A stretch of 54,102 nt of DNA from Gemmatimonadota bacterium (GCA_022560615.1 JADFSR010000030.1:1-54102), one strand, 5' to 3'; shown: positions 1 through 10,124, numbered from the stretch's first letter. Notes: generated by a model from the letters alone, not told the origin. Translations and numbers: made by a program.

Positions 1-76
1 GTTGTCGCGCTTCGGCCTGGGGGCGGACGATAGGCCGCTGCTGGCCAGTTCCCGCCGACAGAGTAAAGAGTAAACG

Positions 77-173
77 ATGTGTGGAATCATAGGGACATAG
101 GTCAGCGAGAGGCGATGCCCATCCTTGTCGACGGCCTGCGCCGACTCGAGGTTCTGTCGGCGAGGCATGTCCC
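77..173 (+). pseudogene. glmS: glmS 5' fragment (glucosamine-6-phosphate synthase remnant)
   Basis: The first codons read MCGIIG, the invariant start of GlmS, whose Cys2 is the glutaminase nucleophile, and then run into TAG at 98-100. In the frame that begins at 79 the reading continues as IGQREAMPILVDGLRRLE, the next stretch of GlmS. Restoring one T before the AC at 95-96 (GGG TAC ATA) joins the two frames into an ordinary GlmS N-terminus. Past about 150 the match becomes gapped (TCGGCG, GGC and GTC survive with extra bases) and then vanishes. No glutaminase or isomerase domain follows. This is the scar of a lost, moved or duplicated gene and cannot encode an enzyme. Confidence 0.7.
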
Positions 174-606
174 GCAGGAACTCGTACACCGACGATGTCG
201 GAAATATCATGAAGTGCAACTCGATCAGGTTGTCGAACCGCGATTGCCTCCACAACCACCGCACTCCTCCGCAACGGCTGTTTTGTTTGGTGCGCCGCCA
301 TCTAGCCCCATGAGGCCGAGGGACAACATACCGAGACCCGGCGTCCCCAAGGGGTGTTGCCACGATGCGCCGAGCGACCGGCTACCATGCCGCGCACGCC
401 AATTGTCGGCTGACGCCTCCTGCGTCCCACATTTGTTGCATCGGGACATCGCTTTCGGCATCATATGAACAGTGATAACTCCCTGTATGACAACGGCTTA
501 TCATTGTTTGTCCAGGACGTTAAAACGGGTATGAATATTGCTAAAGTTATGGTCAGTGAGTCTGTATAGTGTGTCGTTTTTATCCAGTGGTGGTGGAGGT
601 CAGACA
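174..606. other. intergenic stretch, no gene recognised
   Basis: Short reading frames exist on both strands but none has a recognisable family, composition or ribosome-binding site. The last 130 bases are visibly AT-richer than the surroundings and probably hold the promoter of the PEP-CTERM gene. I see no clear sigma-54 (TGGCAC-N5-TTGC) site. Confidence 0.5.
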
Positions 607-1392
607 ATGGCAGTGAAGTCCGGAAGAATCCTGGCGGTGGCAGCGGTCATGACCGTTCTTGGAACAACGCAGGCGTGGGCCGACCCGGTGCCGTTTGTGA
701 CGTTCCGCGAGTATTGCACTACCGGCGCAATCAGGGCTTGCGCGAGCTTGGAAGTGTACACGCTCTTCGACGTGGCCACCGGGAAGACCTTGGTTCGGGT
801 TCGCGTCGCGAACCTTCAGGGTTGGCACCCCGATGCGACGGTGGCGGCGGCGTTGTACGAGATCGAGCTCACAAAGGGCCGAACCGATCTCGACGACCCG
901 GACCCCACAGAATTCATGGTGGCCGCGATTGACGGGGCAGGGAATGTCAACGATGCGGGCTCGCAGTGGGAGATCAGGCCAAAGGGTCACGAAATCGAGT
1001 TCAGGCTGACCGGCCGCGATAACGCGTCATCGGTGCGGGACAACCCCGAGGGAGCGCTATTCGGTTGTGATGTATCGGACCTGAACCCCAGCTCTTATTT
1101 CACGACCTGCGGCGGCGGTTGGATAGAGTTCTCGTTTGTGACTGAATACGAGTGGGACGAGAATATTTCGCTGGGGCTCGAGTGGGAAGTCGTGATGGAC
1201 GGTAAGTATTACCAATGCGACACCGACGACGGTCCGGGCCAAAGCGACTACTGCATTTCGGTCCCGAATCCGGTCCCGTCGACCGTCAGTCCTGAGCCCG
1301 CGACGGTAATTCTGCTCGCTTCCGGACTGTTGGGACTCGGGGGTGTCGGGATGATTCGCCGACGGCGGGGTCTTACCGTCGAAAGCGAGTAG
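607..1392 (+). CDS. PEP-CTERM sorting domain protein
   Basis: A secreted protein of 261 residues and unknown function. The ATG at 607 is preceded by GGAGGT and opens a signal peptide (residues 1 to about 24, ending QAWA-DP), so it is preferred to the upstream ATG at 538. The C-terminus has the PEP-CTERM layout: the PEP motif, a hydrophobic helix rich in Leu and Gly, and an RRRR cluster. Family knowledge: such tails are cut by exosortase at the inner membrane and the proteins go to the outer surface or extracellular matrix. The middle is acidic with several Cys and is not recognised. No exosortase gene lies in the window, so it must be elsewhere. Confidence 0.85.
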   Translation: MAVKSGRILAVAAVMTVLGTTQAWADPVPFVTFREYCTTGAIRACASLEVYTLFDVATGKTLVRVRVANLQGWHPDATVAAALYEIELTKGRTDLDDPDPTEFMVAAIDGAGNVNDAGSQWEIRPKGHEIEFRLTGRDNASSVRDNPEGALFGCDVSDLNPSSYFTTCGGGWIEFSFVTEYEWDENISLGLEWEVVMDGKYYQCDTDDGPGQSDYCISVPNPVPSTVSPEPATVILLASGLLGLGGVGMIRRRRGLTVESE

Positions 1393-1437
1393 TCGGCCCG
1401 CCACTGGGGCCACCAGAAAAGAAGGGCTCCGGCAAGG

Positions 1438-1971
1438 TCACAGCCGCGTCTTGCGCCATAGATACGCCGAGAGCCAGCCGTAGAAGGCCATATAGACGGT
1501 GGCGAATACTACGGCCTTGGCGATGGCCTTCTTGATTATGGGTACGATGGCGGGGGCGACTCCTCCCAATGCGACCGCTACGTCCAACAGATAGATGGCG
1601 AAGATTCCTACGAGACCCAGCGTGATCAACGCAAAGAGCCCGGAAAGCACGCGGGTCGCCAATCGCCACCCCAGGCCCATGACAGCGACCGCCAATGTTA
1701 CCAGACCGATGGTACCGAGTGGCATTCCGTCGTAATGAGCACTGATCGTCCCAAATTCCCACTCGGGGTTACCAAAATTCAACGGATACCAGAGGAGGGC
1801 CAGGTCAGTCCATCCGATCACGGCTATGGTAACACCCAGCCCGGCGAGGATCATCCAGAGCGTCGATGGCTCCGCCTCGAACCGAGCTGCCCGATGCTTG
1901 CTGTCGGCGAGGAGAATCTGCTTCCCTTGTCCACTCTGAGATGGGCTGTTCTTCAGGCTCGGTGCGGTCAT
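1438..1971 (-). CDS. hypothetical membrane protein
   Basis: A protein of 177 residues not assigned to a family. After a polar head of about 45 residues it shows four to five hydrophobic segments (for example MILAGLGVTIAVIGW and two long Leu/Val/Ala helices), with a short WYPLNFGNPEW loop between the first two, and ends in KTRL. The ATG at 1971 was chosen because the upstream extension is Pro/Arg-rich and looks untranslated; no strong ribosome-binding site is visible. It lies 130 bases downstream of the S9 peptidase on the same strand and may be co-transcribed with it. Confidence 0.6.
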   Translation of the reverse strand: MTAPSLKNSPSQSGQGKQILLADSKHRAARFEAEPSTLWMILAGLGVTIAVIGWTDLALLWYPLNFGNPEWEFGTISAHYDGMPLGTIGLVTLAVAVMGLGWRLATRVLSGLFALITLGLVGIFAIYLLDVAVALGGVAPAIVPIIKKAIAKAVVFATVYMAFYGWLSAYLWRKTRL

Positions 1972-2102
1972 GATCCATGGCCTCGTCGTTGAACAGGGGC
2001 GAGCGGCCGGATATGGTCGCTGGTCGAGTCCGGCGCACGTAGGCAGTATCGCGCCGGGGAGAGGCAAGAATCAAGCCCGCCACACGGCTGGCCGACTTTG
2101 GC

Positions 2103-4505
2103 CTAGAACGTGATCTTCCTCCCCGGCTTCACGTACGTGTCGAACCACTCGATCATCTCGGCAAGCGTGTGCAGGACCGACTCGCGACCGCGGTAGCCGT
2201 GAGACTCGTTCGGGAGCATCACGAGTCGGACGGTCGCTCCGTGCCCCTTGAGCGCGTGGTACATGCGCTCGGACTGGATCGGAAACGTGCCTGAGTTGTT
2301 GTCCGCGGTGCCGTGGATGAGGAGCAGCGGCTCGTTGATCTTGTCCGCGTTCATGAAGGGCGACATCTCGAAGTAGAGCTCGGGCGCCTCCCAGAAAGTG
2401 CGCTGCTCGCTCTGGAATCCAAACGGAGTGAGGGACCGGTTGTACGCACCGCTGCGAGCGATGCCGGCAGCGAACAGGTCGGAGTGCGCGAGCATGTTGG
2501 CGGTCATGAAGGCGCCGTAGCTGTGCCCACCGATGCCGATGCGATCGGCTTCGGAGATGCCGAGATCCACGAGCACATCGACGGCCGCTTGGCCGCCGGC
2601 CACGAGCTGTTCGACGTAGCTGTCGTTCGCCTCGTCCCCCCCGACGATCGGGATCGCGGCACCGTCCAGTACGGCGTAACCCTGCGTGAGGAAGAACAGG
2701 TGCGAGTAGCCGCTGATGCGCGTAAACCGGTACGGTGAGCCGCGCACCTGCCCCGCGAGGTCGTCGGTCTGGTACTCGCGCGGGTACGCCCACACGACGG
2801 ACGGGACCTTGTCACCCTCTTCGTACCCGGGCGGCAAGTAGAGCGTGGCCGAGAGTTGCACGCCGTCCTCGCGCTCGTACGTAATGAAGCGCTTCTCCAC
2901 CTCGCTGAGCTGGGGGTGCGGGTTCGCGAACGCCGTGATCTGGTCCCCGTTCCCAGTGCGTGTGTCGCGGATGAAGTAGTTCGGAAAGTCGCTCGTCGTC
3001 TCGTAGCGCGTGAGAATCCTGCGGCCTTCGTTGTCGAGCATCTCGATGATCGCCTCGTACGTCCCCGCGGCCGCCTGCCAAAGCCGCTCGGTCACCTTCG
3101 TGCGCACGTTGAAGCGATCGAGGAAGGGCCTGTCCCCGTCGTCCGAGCCACCTGGCCCGGACAGGAAGACCCAGTCACCGTCCTGGATCATCCGATAATC
3201 GCCCTGCGCGTCGGGCGCCATCATCGGTGTGCCCGGGTCGTTGTACCGATCCTCGGTGTTGACCTCGAACATGAGCTCGGGCTCGGAGCCGCCGGCCAGA
3301 TCGATCCTCCACGTGCGCCGTGTGCGGCTGGGGCGTTCGGACTCGGTCAGGAACGCCATCGTCCCCTGGCCCCGTCGGAGCCCGGAATAGCGGAGGGTGG
3401 TGCGAGCGATTTCGGTGCCCGCCCCCGCGAAGGGAGCCTCGAGCCTCATCAGCTTGTCCCGCTCCGGAGCCGGCGCCCGCGTGTTGCCGCCGTCGAGCGC
3501 TTCGACGTAAACGACCGTATGCCGCTCTCCGTCCAGCCACCCGAAGTTGCGACGACCGGTTTGCACACCGCCGATCGGCACGGTCTCCCGCAGCGGCACG
3601 TCGGCGAGCGTGGCGACCACGTTTCCCTCCCCATCCCAGACCTCGACATCCATGGGGAAGGAGCGATCGGTGACCAGGTAGCTGAAGGGCTTCTTCCTGT
3701 GCTCGGCGAGGAAGTAGTCTCCGCTGGGGGACGCCACGAGCCCCGCATAGTTGCCCGAGACCCCGATCGGGCTCGTCGCACCGGTCTGGACATCCACCAG
3801 AATCGGCTGAGACGCCATGTAGTAGTCGTACAGCGCGATGTCGTGCTGGTCCTTGAGCAGGTCCTGATAGGTCCGAACCACCGCGACGACACCCAGGTTC
3901 TGCTGCATCACCGGAGCCGCAGGCACGGCGGGCTTCTCGGGCGCGCTTCCACGTCCGTCGATCACCTGATGACAGAGCAGGTGCTCCGAGTCCGGCATCC
4001 ACTGACAAGCGCCGCCGCGCGCGGTGTTGAGGACCGGGCCCGGAATCCGCTCGGCCGTGGCGGCCTGGACGTCCCCGATCCAGAGCTCGACGCCGGAGTC
4101 GCTGTCCCTGGTCACAAAGAAGCGGGCGCCGTCGGGCGAGAAGCCCGGGGAGCTCCAGCCGTCCTCATGGGGCAGGTCGATCGCGCGCTCGCTCCCGTCC
4201 GACACTCGCATCACCGAGAAACCTGTGACCAGACTGGGGTTGAAGCGGCCGTTGGTCGCCGGGTTGATGCGCCGGCCACCGATGCGCAGCATCGGCTGGG
4301 ACATGTCGGCCAGCGACGGCATGTTCTTGCGGTGCGTGAGGATCAGCCACTCGTTGTCAGGGCTCACACTCACCGACGGAGCGCCCGGTGCATCGAGGAT
4401 CTCGACGACCTCCGGCGGCGGCAGACGGTAACCGTCCTGGGCAGCCAGAGGCGCAGCGACGAACGACGCGAACAGCAGGAACGCAAACAGACGACAGCGG
4501 CTCAT
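2103..4505 (-). CDS. secreted S9 family (prolyl oligopeptidase-type) serine peptidase
   Basis: An 800-residue exported peptidase. The start at 4505 follows a G-rich ribosome-binding site and opens a signal peptide ending LAAQ-DG; the longer frame to 4646 adds only a polar extension. The first 500 residues form a beta-propeller-like domain. The C-terminal alpha/beta-hydrolase domain carries GGHSYGAF with nucleophile Ser662, Asp735 in LIHGTADN and His769 in NESHGY, the complete S9 triad. The order and the NESHGY motif resemble the glutamyl-endopeptidase-like branch of S9. Its role is likely breakdown of oligopeptides outside the cytoplasm. It stands alone on the minus strand, with a 270-base gap to the next gene. 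Confidence 0.9.
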   Translation of the reverse strand: MSRCRLFAFLLFASFVAAPLAAQDGYRLPPPEVVEILDAPGAPSVSVSPDNEWLILTHRKNMPSLADMSQPMLRIGGRRINPATNGRFNPSLVTGFSVMRVSDGSERAIDLPHEDGWSSPGFSPDGARFFVTRDSDSGVELWIGDVQAATAERIPGPVLNTARGGACQWMPDSEHLLCHQVIDGRGSAPEKPAVPAAPVMQQNLGVVAVVRTYQDLLKDQHDIALYDYYMASQPILVDVQTGATSPIGVSGNYAGLVASPSGDYFLAEHRKKPFSYLVTDRSFPMDVEVWDGEGNVVATLADVPLRETVPIGGVQTGRRNFGWLDGERHTVVYVEALDGGNTRAPAPERDKLMRLEAPFAGAGTEIARTTLRYSGLRRGQGTMAFLTESERPSRTRRTWRIDLAGGSEPELMFEVNTEDRYNDPGTPMMAPDAQGDYRMIQDGDWVFLSGPGGSDDGDRPFLDRFNVRTKVTERLWQAAAGTYEAIIEMLDNEGRRILTRYETTSDFPNYFIRDTRTGNGDQITAFANPHPQLSEVEKRFITYEREDGVQLSATLYLPPGYEEGDKVPSVVWAYPREYQTDDLAGQVRGSPYRFTRISGYSHLFFLTQGYAVLDGAAIPIVGGDEANDSYVEQLVAGGQAAVDVLVDLGISEADRIGIGGHSYGAFMTANMLAHSDLFAAGIARSGAYNRSLTPFGFQSEQRTFWEAPELYFEMSPFMNADKINEPLLLIHGTADNNSGTFPIQSERMYHALKGHGATVRLVMLPNESHGYRGRESVLHTLAEMIEWFDTYVKPGRKITF

Positions 4506-4776
4506 GGTATCCCCCCGGGTCCGACGATCTGTGACCGACGTCAGTGTCCTGTGACTGGGCCGGACGGACATGATCGAGGACAAATCGCTGGGAGGCAATC
4601 CCCTACTCGGTTCTGAAGCTGCCGTCCCCTTCTTGTTCTTCGTCATCCGAGGTCACCGCGAAGTACGGCGCCGACGGCGTCCACATGGTCCGACCAACGC
4701 CGTGCCTGAGACTCGAGGCGCAGCGGCCGATCTTCCCACCCGGCCTCTCCCCCTGACTGCCGCCCTCGCCCTGTGG

Positions 4777-6483
4777 CTAGTCGTAGACGGAGCTAAAGCG
4801 CTCCTGCTGCTCCGCGCTGCCCAGGGCGACGAGCGTCGAGCCCTCAACCAGCCGCTGGTTGGGCGTCAGATTCGTGACGATATGCCCGTCCTTCTGGACG
4901 CCGATCACGTTCAGGCCGGTGCGCGCGCCGATCCCCGCCTCGGCGAGCGTCTTGTCCGCGAGCGACGGAGGGAGCGGCATGTAGAAGAGATCAACGCCCT
5001 CGCCCAGCACGACGAGCTCCCGTCCCTGCACGATCGAGTACACCGTCTGCACGCCTAAGGACGCGTAGCTCAAGACGAAGTCGGCGCCTGCGCGCTGGAT
5101 GGCCTCGACGTTCCGCTGGTGCGTGACCCGGGTGATGATGCGCGCGTTGGGATTGAGCCGCCGGCAGTACACGGTCAGGTAGACGTTCATCGCATCGTCG
5201 TGCGTCGTGAGCAGGACGCACGGTGTCTCGGCGATCCCCGCTTCGTCGAGTAGGCGCCGGTCGGCGGCGTCGCCCAGAAACAACCGGTCCGGAATGCTCG
5301 CGATCCGCGGCTCCAGTTCCGGGTTGCGCTCCACCATATGCACGGGGATCTCCCGCCGTTTGAGGGCCGCAGCGGCGGCGCGCCCCACCTTGCCGCCGCC
5401 GACGATGAGCACCGGATTCGGATTGGGGTCGTAGATGACGAGCACTTCGTCCAGCTCCGAGATCTGCTCGGGTGTGCCGATCACGACCGGCACGCAGAGC
5501 GGTGAGAGCTCGAGATCCGGTCGCGAGGGCAGGAACCGCCCACCCTCCCATACGCCCACGATCGTGGCCCCGGTAAACTCGCGCAACCGTGTGTCGCGGA
5601 TGGTCTGGCCCTGGAACGGCGTGTTGTGCACCGGGAACTCGGCGAGCAGCAGGTGATGGAACTTGCCGATCACGTTGGCTCGCGACGTCCCCGCGCTCAC
5701 CCGGTTGGCGAGGTGCTCGCCGAGTTGGTGGATCAGCGGCAGCACGTGCGTGGCGCCGCTGAGCTCCAGCACGTCGATCGAGTCTTCCGCTTCGGCCAGC
5801 GCGACGATGGGCACCGAATCGGACAGCTCGCGCACGGTGAGGACGATGTTGGAGTTGATCGTGTCCGATGCGTTGGCCAGGACGAGGCGAGCCCGTGCCG
5901 CTCCGGCGGCTCGGTAGGTCTCGACGGAGTCGATCTCGCCAGTGACAACCGGCACGCCGACATCTTGCAAGTGCATCGCAAGGTCGGCGTCGGGCTCAAT
6001 CACATAGACGGGCTCGTCCGCTAGTTGAAGGCGGCGGATGAGCCCGGGCGCAATGGGATCGTTGACGCAGATCAGCACGTGACCCGCGACGCCTTCCGGC
6101 ACGGACTGGAGCTCGCGGATGCGGCGGCGGCTCCGCTGCTCGAGCCACGGGGCGTACACAACTCGGATGAAGAGGAACGGGAGGATGATGAGGAGCAGCA
6201 CCATGCCGGTCAGCAGCACGAGGGTGCTGAACACACGGCCCAGGTCGCTCTCGAACGTGATATCACCGAAGCCGAGCGTGCTCATCACGGTGAGCGCCCA
6301 ATAGACTCCCGTGAACCACGAGTGGTCCTGACCCTCCCGCGCCATGATCGCGTGGAACAGCCAAGCGTAGAGCGAAACGACCGCGACGAGGAGGACCACG
6401 TACTTTACGAACGGCGCGAGCTGCCGGCGCAGTTTGATTTCCCCCGCGAGCAGCGTGGCCAGATGGGAGCCGATGGTCTTCAT
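4777..6483 (-). CDS. two-TM potassium channel with RCK/TrkA region
   Basis: A 568-residue ion channel. Two membrane helices (about 27-48 and 84-108) flank a pore loop with the selectivity filter TLGFGD at 69-74. A cytoplasmic tail with two Rossmann/TrkA-C repeats follows. The second repeat has an intact dinucleotide motif (VGGGKVGRA, about residue 360); the first reads HVLICVNDPIAPG and lacks the glycines, so it is probably structural. Family knowledge: RCK channels assemble as tetramers gated by nucleotides or cations. Oddity: the filter is GFGD instead of GYGD, which other prokaryotic K+ channels tolerate. It is followed on the same strand by nothing obviously related. Confidence 0.9.
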   Translation of the reverse strand: MKTIGSHLATLLAGEIKLRRQLAPFVKYVVLLVAVVSLYAWLFHAIMAREGQDHSWFTGVYWALTVMSTLGFGDITFESDLGRVFSTLVLLTGMVLLLIILPFLFIRVVYAPWLEQRSRRRIRELQSVPEGVAGHVLICVNDPIAPGLIRRLQLADEPVYVIEPDADLAMHLQDVGVPVVTGEIDSVETYRAAGAARARLVLANASDTINSNIVLTVRELSDSVPIVALAEAEDSIDVLELSGATHVLPLIHQLGEHLANRVSAGTSRANVIGKFHHLLLAEFPVHNTPFQGQTIRDTRLREFTGATIVGVWEGGRFLPSRPDLELSPLCVPVVIGTPEQISELDEVLVIYDPNPNPVLIVGGGKVGRAAAAALKRREIPVHMVERNPELEPRIASIPDRLFLGDAADRRLLDEAGIAETPCVLLTTHDDAMNVYLTVYCRRLNPNARIITRVTHQRNVEAIQRAGADFVLSYASLGVQTVYSIVQGRELVVLGEGVDLFYMPLPPSLADKTLAEAGIGARTGLNVIGVQKDGHIVTNLTPNQRLVEGSTLVALGSAEQQERFSSVYD

Positions 6484-6548
6484 GCAGATACGTTAATACG
6501 TGCTGGAAGCGTACGGTGGTGACCGCTGGGCCAGCTACCCACGGCGCG

Positions 6549-8633
6549 CTAGCCCCGCGGCAATCCCAGCGCCGCCAGCCCATCCGCGAGTTGGATGATT
6601 ACGTACTGCCGCCCCTCATGCACCCAACTCGACATACCGTAGCGGGTGAAGCCAGGCAGTTCGAGCTCACCGACTCGCTCGCCGCTGGCCTTGTCGATGG
6701 CGAACAGAGTCGGCGTCCCGTCACTGGTCTGGCCTGAAGCCAACAGCAGCGTCGCCGTTGCAACCATGGCAGCGTGCCCGCTCCTGCCCTGGTTGGTCGG
6801 GACGCCAGCGACACCCTGAAGCAGCGGGTGATTCCGGATCAACTCCTGCTCGTCGTCCGGCGCATCACCGTTGGGGATGATCCAGAGGTACTCACCCGTG
6901 TTCAGATCGATCGCGCTGATCCGCCCGACGGGTCCCTTCCAGATCGAAAGCCCATCGATCCTGGCGGCCTCGAACCAACGTCGACCCCCTCCTCCCTGAC
7001 CCTGGGCATTGGACCAGTCGGAGTGGGTCACGCCCGTCTGCTCGGGGCCGTCCAACGGGGACTCGACGCCGGGGGCGACCTGCAGCGGACCGCAGGCACT
7101 GTGTGACGAGATGAAGATCACGCCCGCCACCGGGTCAGCCACCGGCGCACCCGTGATGTTCACGCCGCCGGTGCCTCCCGGACAAATCATCCCGGGCCCC
7201 GCCGGATCGCCCACGTGCGTCGGCGGATTGAACATGGGTACGAACAGGTTGTTGTTTCGCGCGACTTCCAGCGCCCTCTGATAGATCTCGGGCGTGTAGT
7301 CGATGAGGTGGTCCTCGTTACGACCCTGGAGGTCGAAGGCAGCCGGCTTGGTCGGGAACGGCTGGGTGGGAGCCGACTGCTCGCCCGGCACCCTCGATTG
7401 CGGCACCGGCCGCTCCTCGATCGGCCAGATCGGCTCGCCCGTCTCCCTGTTCAGCGCGTAGAGGAACGCCTGCTTGGTGGCCTGGAACACGCCCGGGATC
7501 TCTTCGCCATCGACCGTTACGTCCATCAAGATCGGCGCGGCGGAGGTGTCGTAGTTCCAGATGTCGTGATGCACGAGCTGGAAGTGCCACGCTCGTTCAC
7601 CGGTCGCGACGTCGAGCGCGATGATGCTCGTGCTGTAGAGGTTGTCCCCTGGATGGAAGCCGCCGTAGTAGTCGATGGTGACGGTGTTCGTCGGGATGTA
7701 GACGAGGCCGAGCTCCGGATCGGCGGCCATCGGCGCCCACGACGATACATCGCCCGTCCACTCCCACGCGTCGTTCTCCCACGTCTCGTGCCCGAACTCT
7801 CCGGGGCGCGGGACGACGTGGAACTTCCACAGGTATTCTCCGGTGCGAGCGTCGTACCCCATGATGTCGCCCGGCACCATCTCCTGACGCGTCTGGAGGT
7901 AACCCTGCTCGGCGGAGTTCCCGACGACCACCACGTCGTTGACCACGATGGGTGGCGACGAAGCAGTGATGAAGCCGATCTCGATCGGCATCCCCTGGTA
8001 GGGATCGTAGGGTTGGTTCAGCTTCTCCCACGGGCCCCAGTCTCGGATCAGATCCTCCACGAGGTCCACGGTGCCACCCGGGAACCCTTCGATCGGAACG
8101 GGCCTGCCCCAGCCCTCGAGCGGCCGACCGGTCTCGACGTCCAACGCATGCAGGAAGAAACCGGGGCTCGTGATATATACGACGCCTCTTCCGTCGATCT
8201 CGCCGTACGCTATTCCCTTCCCGTACGGAGATCGCATCGAGTATTCGGAGCGAAACGTGGTCGGCGGAACCCAACTCCAGAGCAGCTCCCCGGTCGCTGG
8301 ATCGAGCGCGATCACGTTTCGATTGTAGCCGGTGACGGTGATCAGCTTGCCATCGACATACGTCGGCGTCGCGCGGGGCGTGCTCGGACCGAAGCTTGCT
8401 GCCTGGAACTGCCAGAGCACCTCGAGGTCCTCGAAATTCGATGCGTCGATTTGGGTCGCCGGGCTATAGCGCGTGTGCCACGCGTCCCCACCGAGGAAAG
8501 TCCACTGCCCGTTCTCGGTCCCCGGTCCCTGTGCCATCGCCCCCGTCGGTGCGGCAAACAACGAGCCGAGCGCCACGGTGAGCCAGGTGGAGGGGGACAG
8601 ACGCTGAAACCGCCAGCACTTGCCGTTCGTCAT
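6549..8633 (-). CDS. PQQ-dependent dehydrogenase (quinoprotein), periplasmic
   Basis: A 694-residue exported quinoprotein. The ATG at 8633 opens a signal peptide ending AMAQ-GP. The mature part is an eight-bladed propeller with repeated tryptophan-docking motifs (blades ending GE.LW or GERAWHFQ). [15 protein letters not shown] at its start and a Gly-rich GGTGGVNI segment are typical of membrane-bound PQQ glucose and alcohol dehydrogenases. Such enzymes oxidise sugars or alcohols in the periplasm and pass electrons to quinone or cytochrome. No fused haem domain and no CxxCH motif is seen, so a separate acceptor is needed. Substrate unknown. No PQQ biosynthesis genes are in the window. Confidence 0.85.
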   Translation of the reverse strand: MTNGKCWRFQRLSPSTWLTVALGSLFAAPTGAMAQGPGTENGQWTFLGGDAWHTRYSPATQIDASNFEDLEVLWQFQAASFGPSTPRATPTYVDGKLITVTGYNRNVIALDPATGELLWSWVPPTTFRSEYSMRSPYGKGIAYGEIDGRGVVYITSPGFFLHALDVETGRPLEGWGRPVPIEGFPGGTVDLVEDLIRDWGPWEKLNQPYDPYQGMPIEIGFITASSPPIVVNDVVVVGNSAEQGYLQTRQEMVPGDIMGYDARTGEYLWKFHVVPRPGEFGHETWENDAWEWTGDVSSWAPMAADPELGLVYIPTNTVTIDYYGGFHPGDNLYSTSIIALDVATGERAWHFQLVHHDIWNYDTSAAPILMDVTVDGEEIPGVFQATKQAFLYALNRETGEPIWPIEERPVPQSRVPGEQSAPTQPFPTKPAAFDLQGRNEDHLIDYTPEIYQRALEVARNNNLFVPMFNPPTHVGDPAGPGMICPGGTGGVNITGAPVADPVAGVIFISSHSACGPLQVAPGVESPLDGPEQTGVTHSDWSNAQGQGGGGRRWFEAARIDGLSIWKGPVGRISAIDLNTGEYLWIIPNGDAPDDEQELIRNHPLLQGVAGVPTNQGRSGHAAMVATATLLLASGQTSDGTPTLFAIDKASGERVGELELPGFTRYGMSSWVHEGRQYVIIQLADGLAALGLPRG

Positions 8634-8712
8634 GATCTTCGCTCCCGCGTTCGACCCGCTTGACTGCGGGCCACCGCACCCATCGTGATCTCTCGGTGCG
8701 CAGCGCGCAATC

Positions 8713-8862
8713 ATGACACGAAATCAGACTCTCGGCGAGATGGAGCATCTCGTGCTTCTGGTCATCGTCCGGTTGGGTGACGAGGCCTACGGCATGCGCA
8801 CCTCAGAAGAGTTGACGGAGCGAACGGGTCGCGACGTGGCAATCGGGTCCGTATCGTTCTTG
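8713..8862 (+). pseudogene. truncated PadR-family regulator
   Basis: The reading frame opens with LGEMEHLVLLVIVRLGDEAYG and continues through EELTERTGRDVAIGSV. This is the N-terminal half of a PadR winged-helix domain, including the conserved L(G/L)xxEhxVLLhhhRLG..AYG pattern. The family continues here with Y.TLDRLE..G, but this sequence loses all similarity at about 8862, and the frame to 9447 only overlaps the next gene. About 50 of the usual 100-110 residues remain, so DNA-recognition and dimer helices are missing. It diverges from the PQQ dehydrogenase and may once have regulated it or the downstream set. Confidence 0.65.
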
Positions 8863-8996
8863 CCGAGTGTACGATCACCGAGCTGGGGAAGCGGTGACCC
8901 TACCCGCGAAATCGCATACGTTTGCGTAGGATTCTCGGCTGAGGAGCCGCGCACCGTCAGGACATCACGAGACCAACATCACCAAGGCAGTCTGTC

Positions 8997-10124
8997 ATGC
9001 GTACGCCCATCCGTGTCCTTCGTCTTGTCGCCTCGCTGGTTCTGCTGGCCGGGCCCGCTGCGGCTCAAGATCTCGGGCCCACGGGACCGAACCCGTACGA
9101 CATCGTCGAGGGCTGGCCGACGCGGTTCGCGTCCGAGGGGTTCGCGTGGGGTGGAAACTCGGGGGTCTACGCCGAGTCCCCGGACCGGATCATCGTGCTC
9201 CAGCGGGGCGAGACCCGGCTACCCGACCCCGTTCCGGATGGCTTCGAGGGTTTTGTGGGCTCGATCGGAATCAATGCGCTCAGCGGCGAGGGCCGGACGT
9301 GGCAGAACTGCATCTACGTGGTCGACGGCGACGGCAACATCCTCGACGTCTGGGACCAGTGGGATTACCTGTTCGCAGGGACGGATGGACCCGGACCGCA
9401 CAGGATTCGGGTCAGTCCGTACGACCCCGAGCGCCGCGTGTGGGTGATCCACGAGACCGGGCACCAGATTTTCGTGTTCTCGAACGATGGGCGGGAGCTC
9501 CTGATGACGCTCGGTGAGAAGAACGTCGCTGGTCAGGACGAGACCCACTTCGGCAAACCGCAGGACGTGGCGTTCCTTCCCGATGGCCGGATCCTGGTCG
9601 CCGACGGTTTCGACAACGGGCGCGTGATGGTCCTCGATTCCGATGGAAAGTACTTGACCGAGTTCGGCGAGAGAGGAGACGCGCTCGGTCAATTCAACGT
9701 CGTGCACGGAATCGCTGTCGGACCCGACGGCTCGATCTTCGTCGTCGACCGCGACAACAGCCGCGTCCAGGTGTTCCGCCAGTCCGACGAAGCCGCGGAC
9801 TGGTACCATCCGGAGTTCGCGCCGGTCGCGGAGTGGACCGGGTTCGGGCTGCCGCTCGACATCATCGTCAGCGGCGACCGCGTCTGGGTAACCGACCTCC
9901 GCCCGGCGAAGATCGTCCAGCTCGACCTGGACGGGAATCGGCAGTACTCGTTCAACCTTCCGACGGAAGGACCACACCGATACCTCGAGATGCACTCGTT
10001 CGCCGTGGATTCCGACGGCAACCTCTACGGCGCGGACAACCAGCACGCGCGTATACAAAAGTTCGTGCCGAAGCCGGGTATCGACCGGAGCTTGTTGGTG
10101 GGGCAGCCGTACGTGCGGCGTTGA
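8997..10124 (+). CDS. secreted NHL-repeat propeller protein, peptidyl-hydroxyglycine lyase-like
   Basis: A 375-residue exported protein with a signal peptide ending AAAQ-DL. The body is an NHL-type six-bladed propeller, with repeats such as HFGKPQDVAFLPDGRILVADG, VVHGIAVGPDGSIFVVDRDNSRVQVF and HSFAVDSDGNLYGADNQHARIQKF. The best-known relatives are the peptidyl-alpha-hydroxyglycine alpha-amidating lyase domain and bacterial homologues with no known substrate. I see the propeller scaffold but cannot verify metal ligands. It is the first gene of a plus-strand run with the flavoprotein and the aminopropyltransferase-like gene. The 77-base gap to the next gene suggests, but does not prove, co-transcription. 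Confidence 0.8.
   Translation: MRTPIRVLRLVASLVLLAGPAAAQDLGPTGPNPYDIVEGWPTRFASEGFAWGGNSGVYAESPDRIIVLQRGETRLPDPVPDGFEGFVGSIGINALSGEGRTWQNCIYVVDGDGNILDVWDQWDYLFAGTDGPGPHRIRVSPYDPERRVWVIHETGHQIFVFSNDGRELLMTLGEKNVAGQDETHFGKPQDVAFLPDGRILVADGFDNGRVMVLDSDGKYLTEFGERGDALGQFNVVHGIAVGPDGSIFVVDRDNSRVQVFRQSDEAADWYHPEFAPVAEWTGFGLPLDIIVSGDRVWVTDLRPAKIVQLDLDGNRQYSFNLPTEGPHRYLEMHSFAVDSDGNLYGADNQHARIQKFVPKPGIDRSLLVGQPYVRR

Noticed and set aside
225-464. A 79-residue minus-strand frame with GLGMLSLGLMGLDGG
   Set aside because: The Gly-rich run is not a signal for any family, there is no ribosome-binding site, and it lies in a stretch without other coding evidence.
2856-4616. A 586-codon open frame on the plus strand, opposite the S9 peptidase
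   Set aside because: It is an antisense shadow of a GC-rich gene: composition is Arg/His/Pro-rich, no family features, and it lies entirely over a well-supported gene.
7215-8663. A 482-codon plus-strand frame opposite the PQQ dehydrogenase
   Set aside because: Another antisense shadow, with Arg/Asp/His-rich composition and no start signal.
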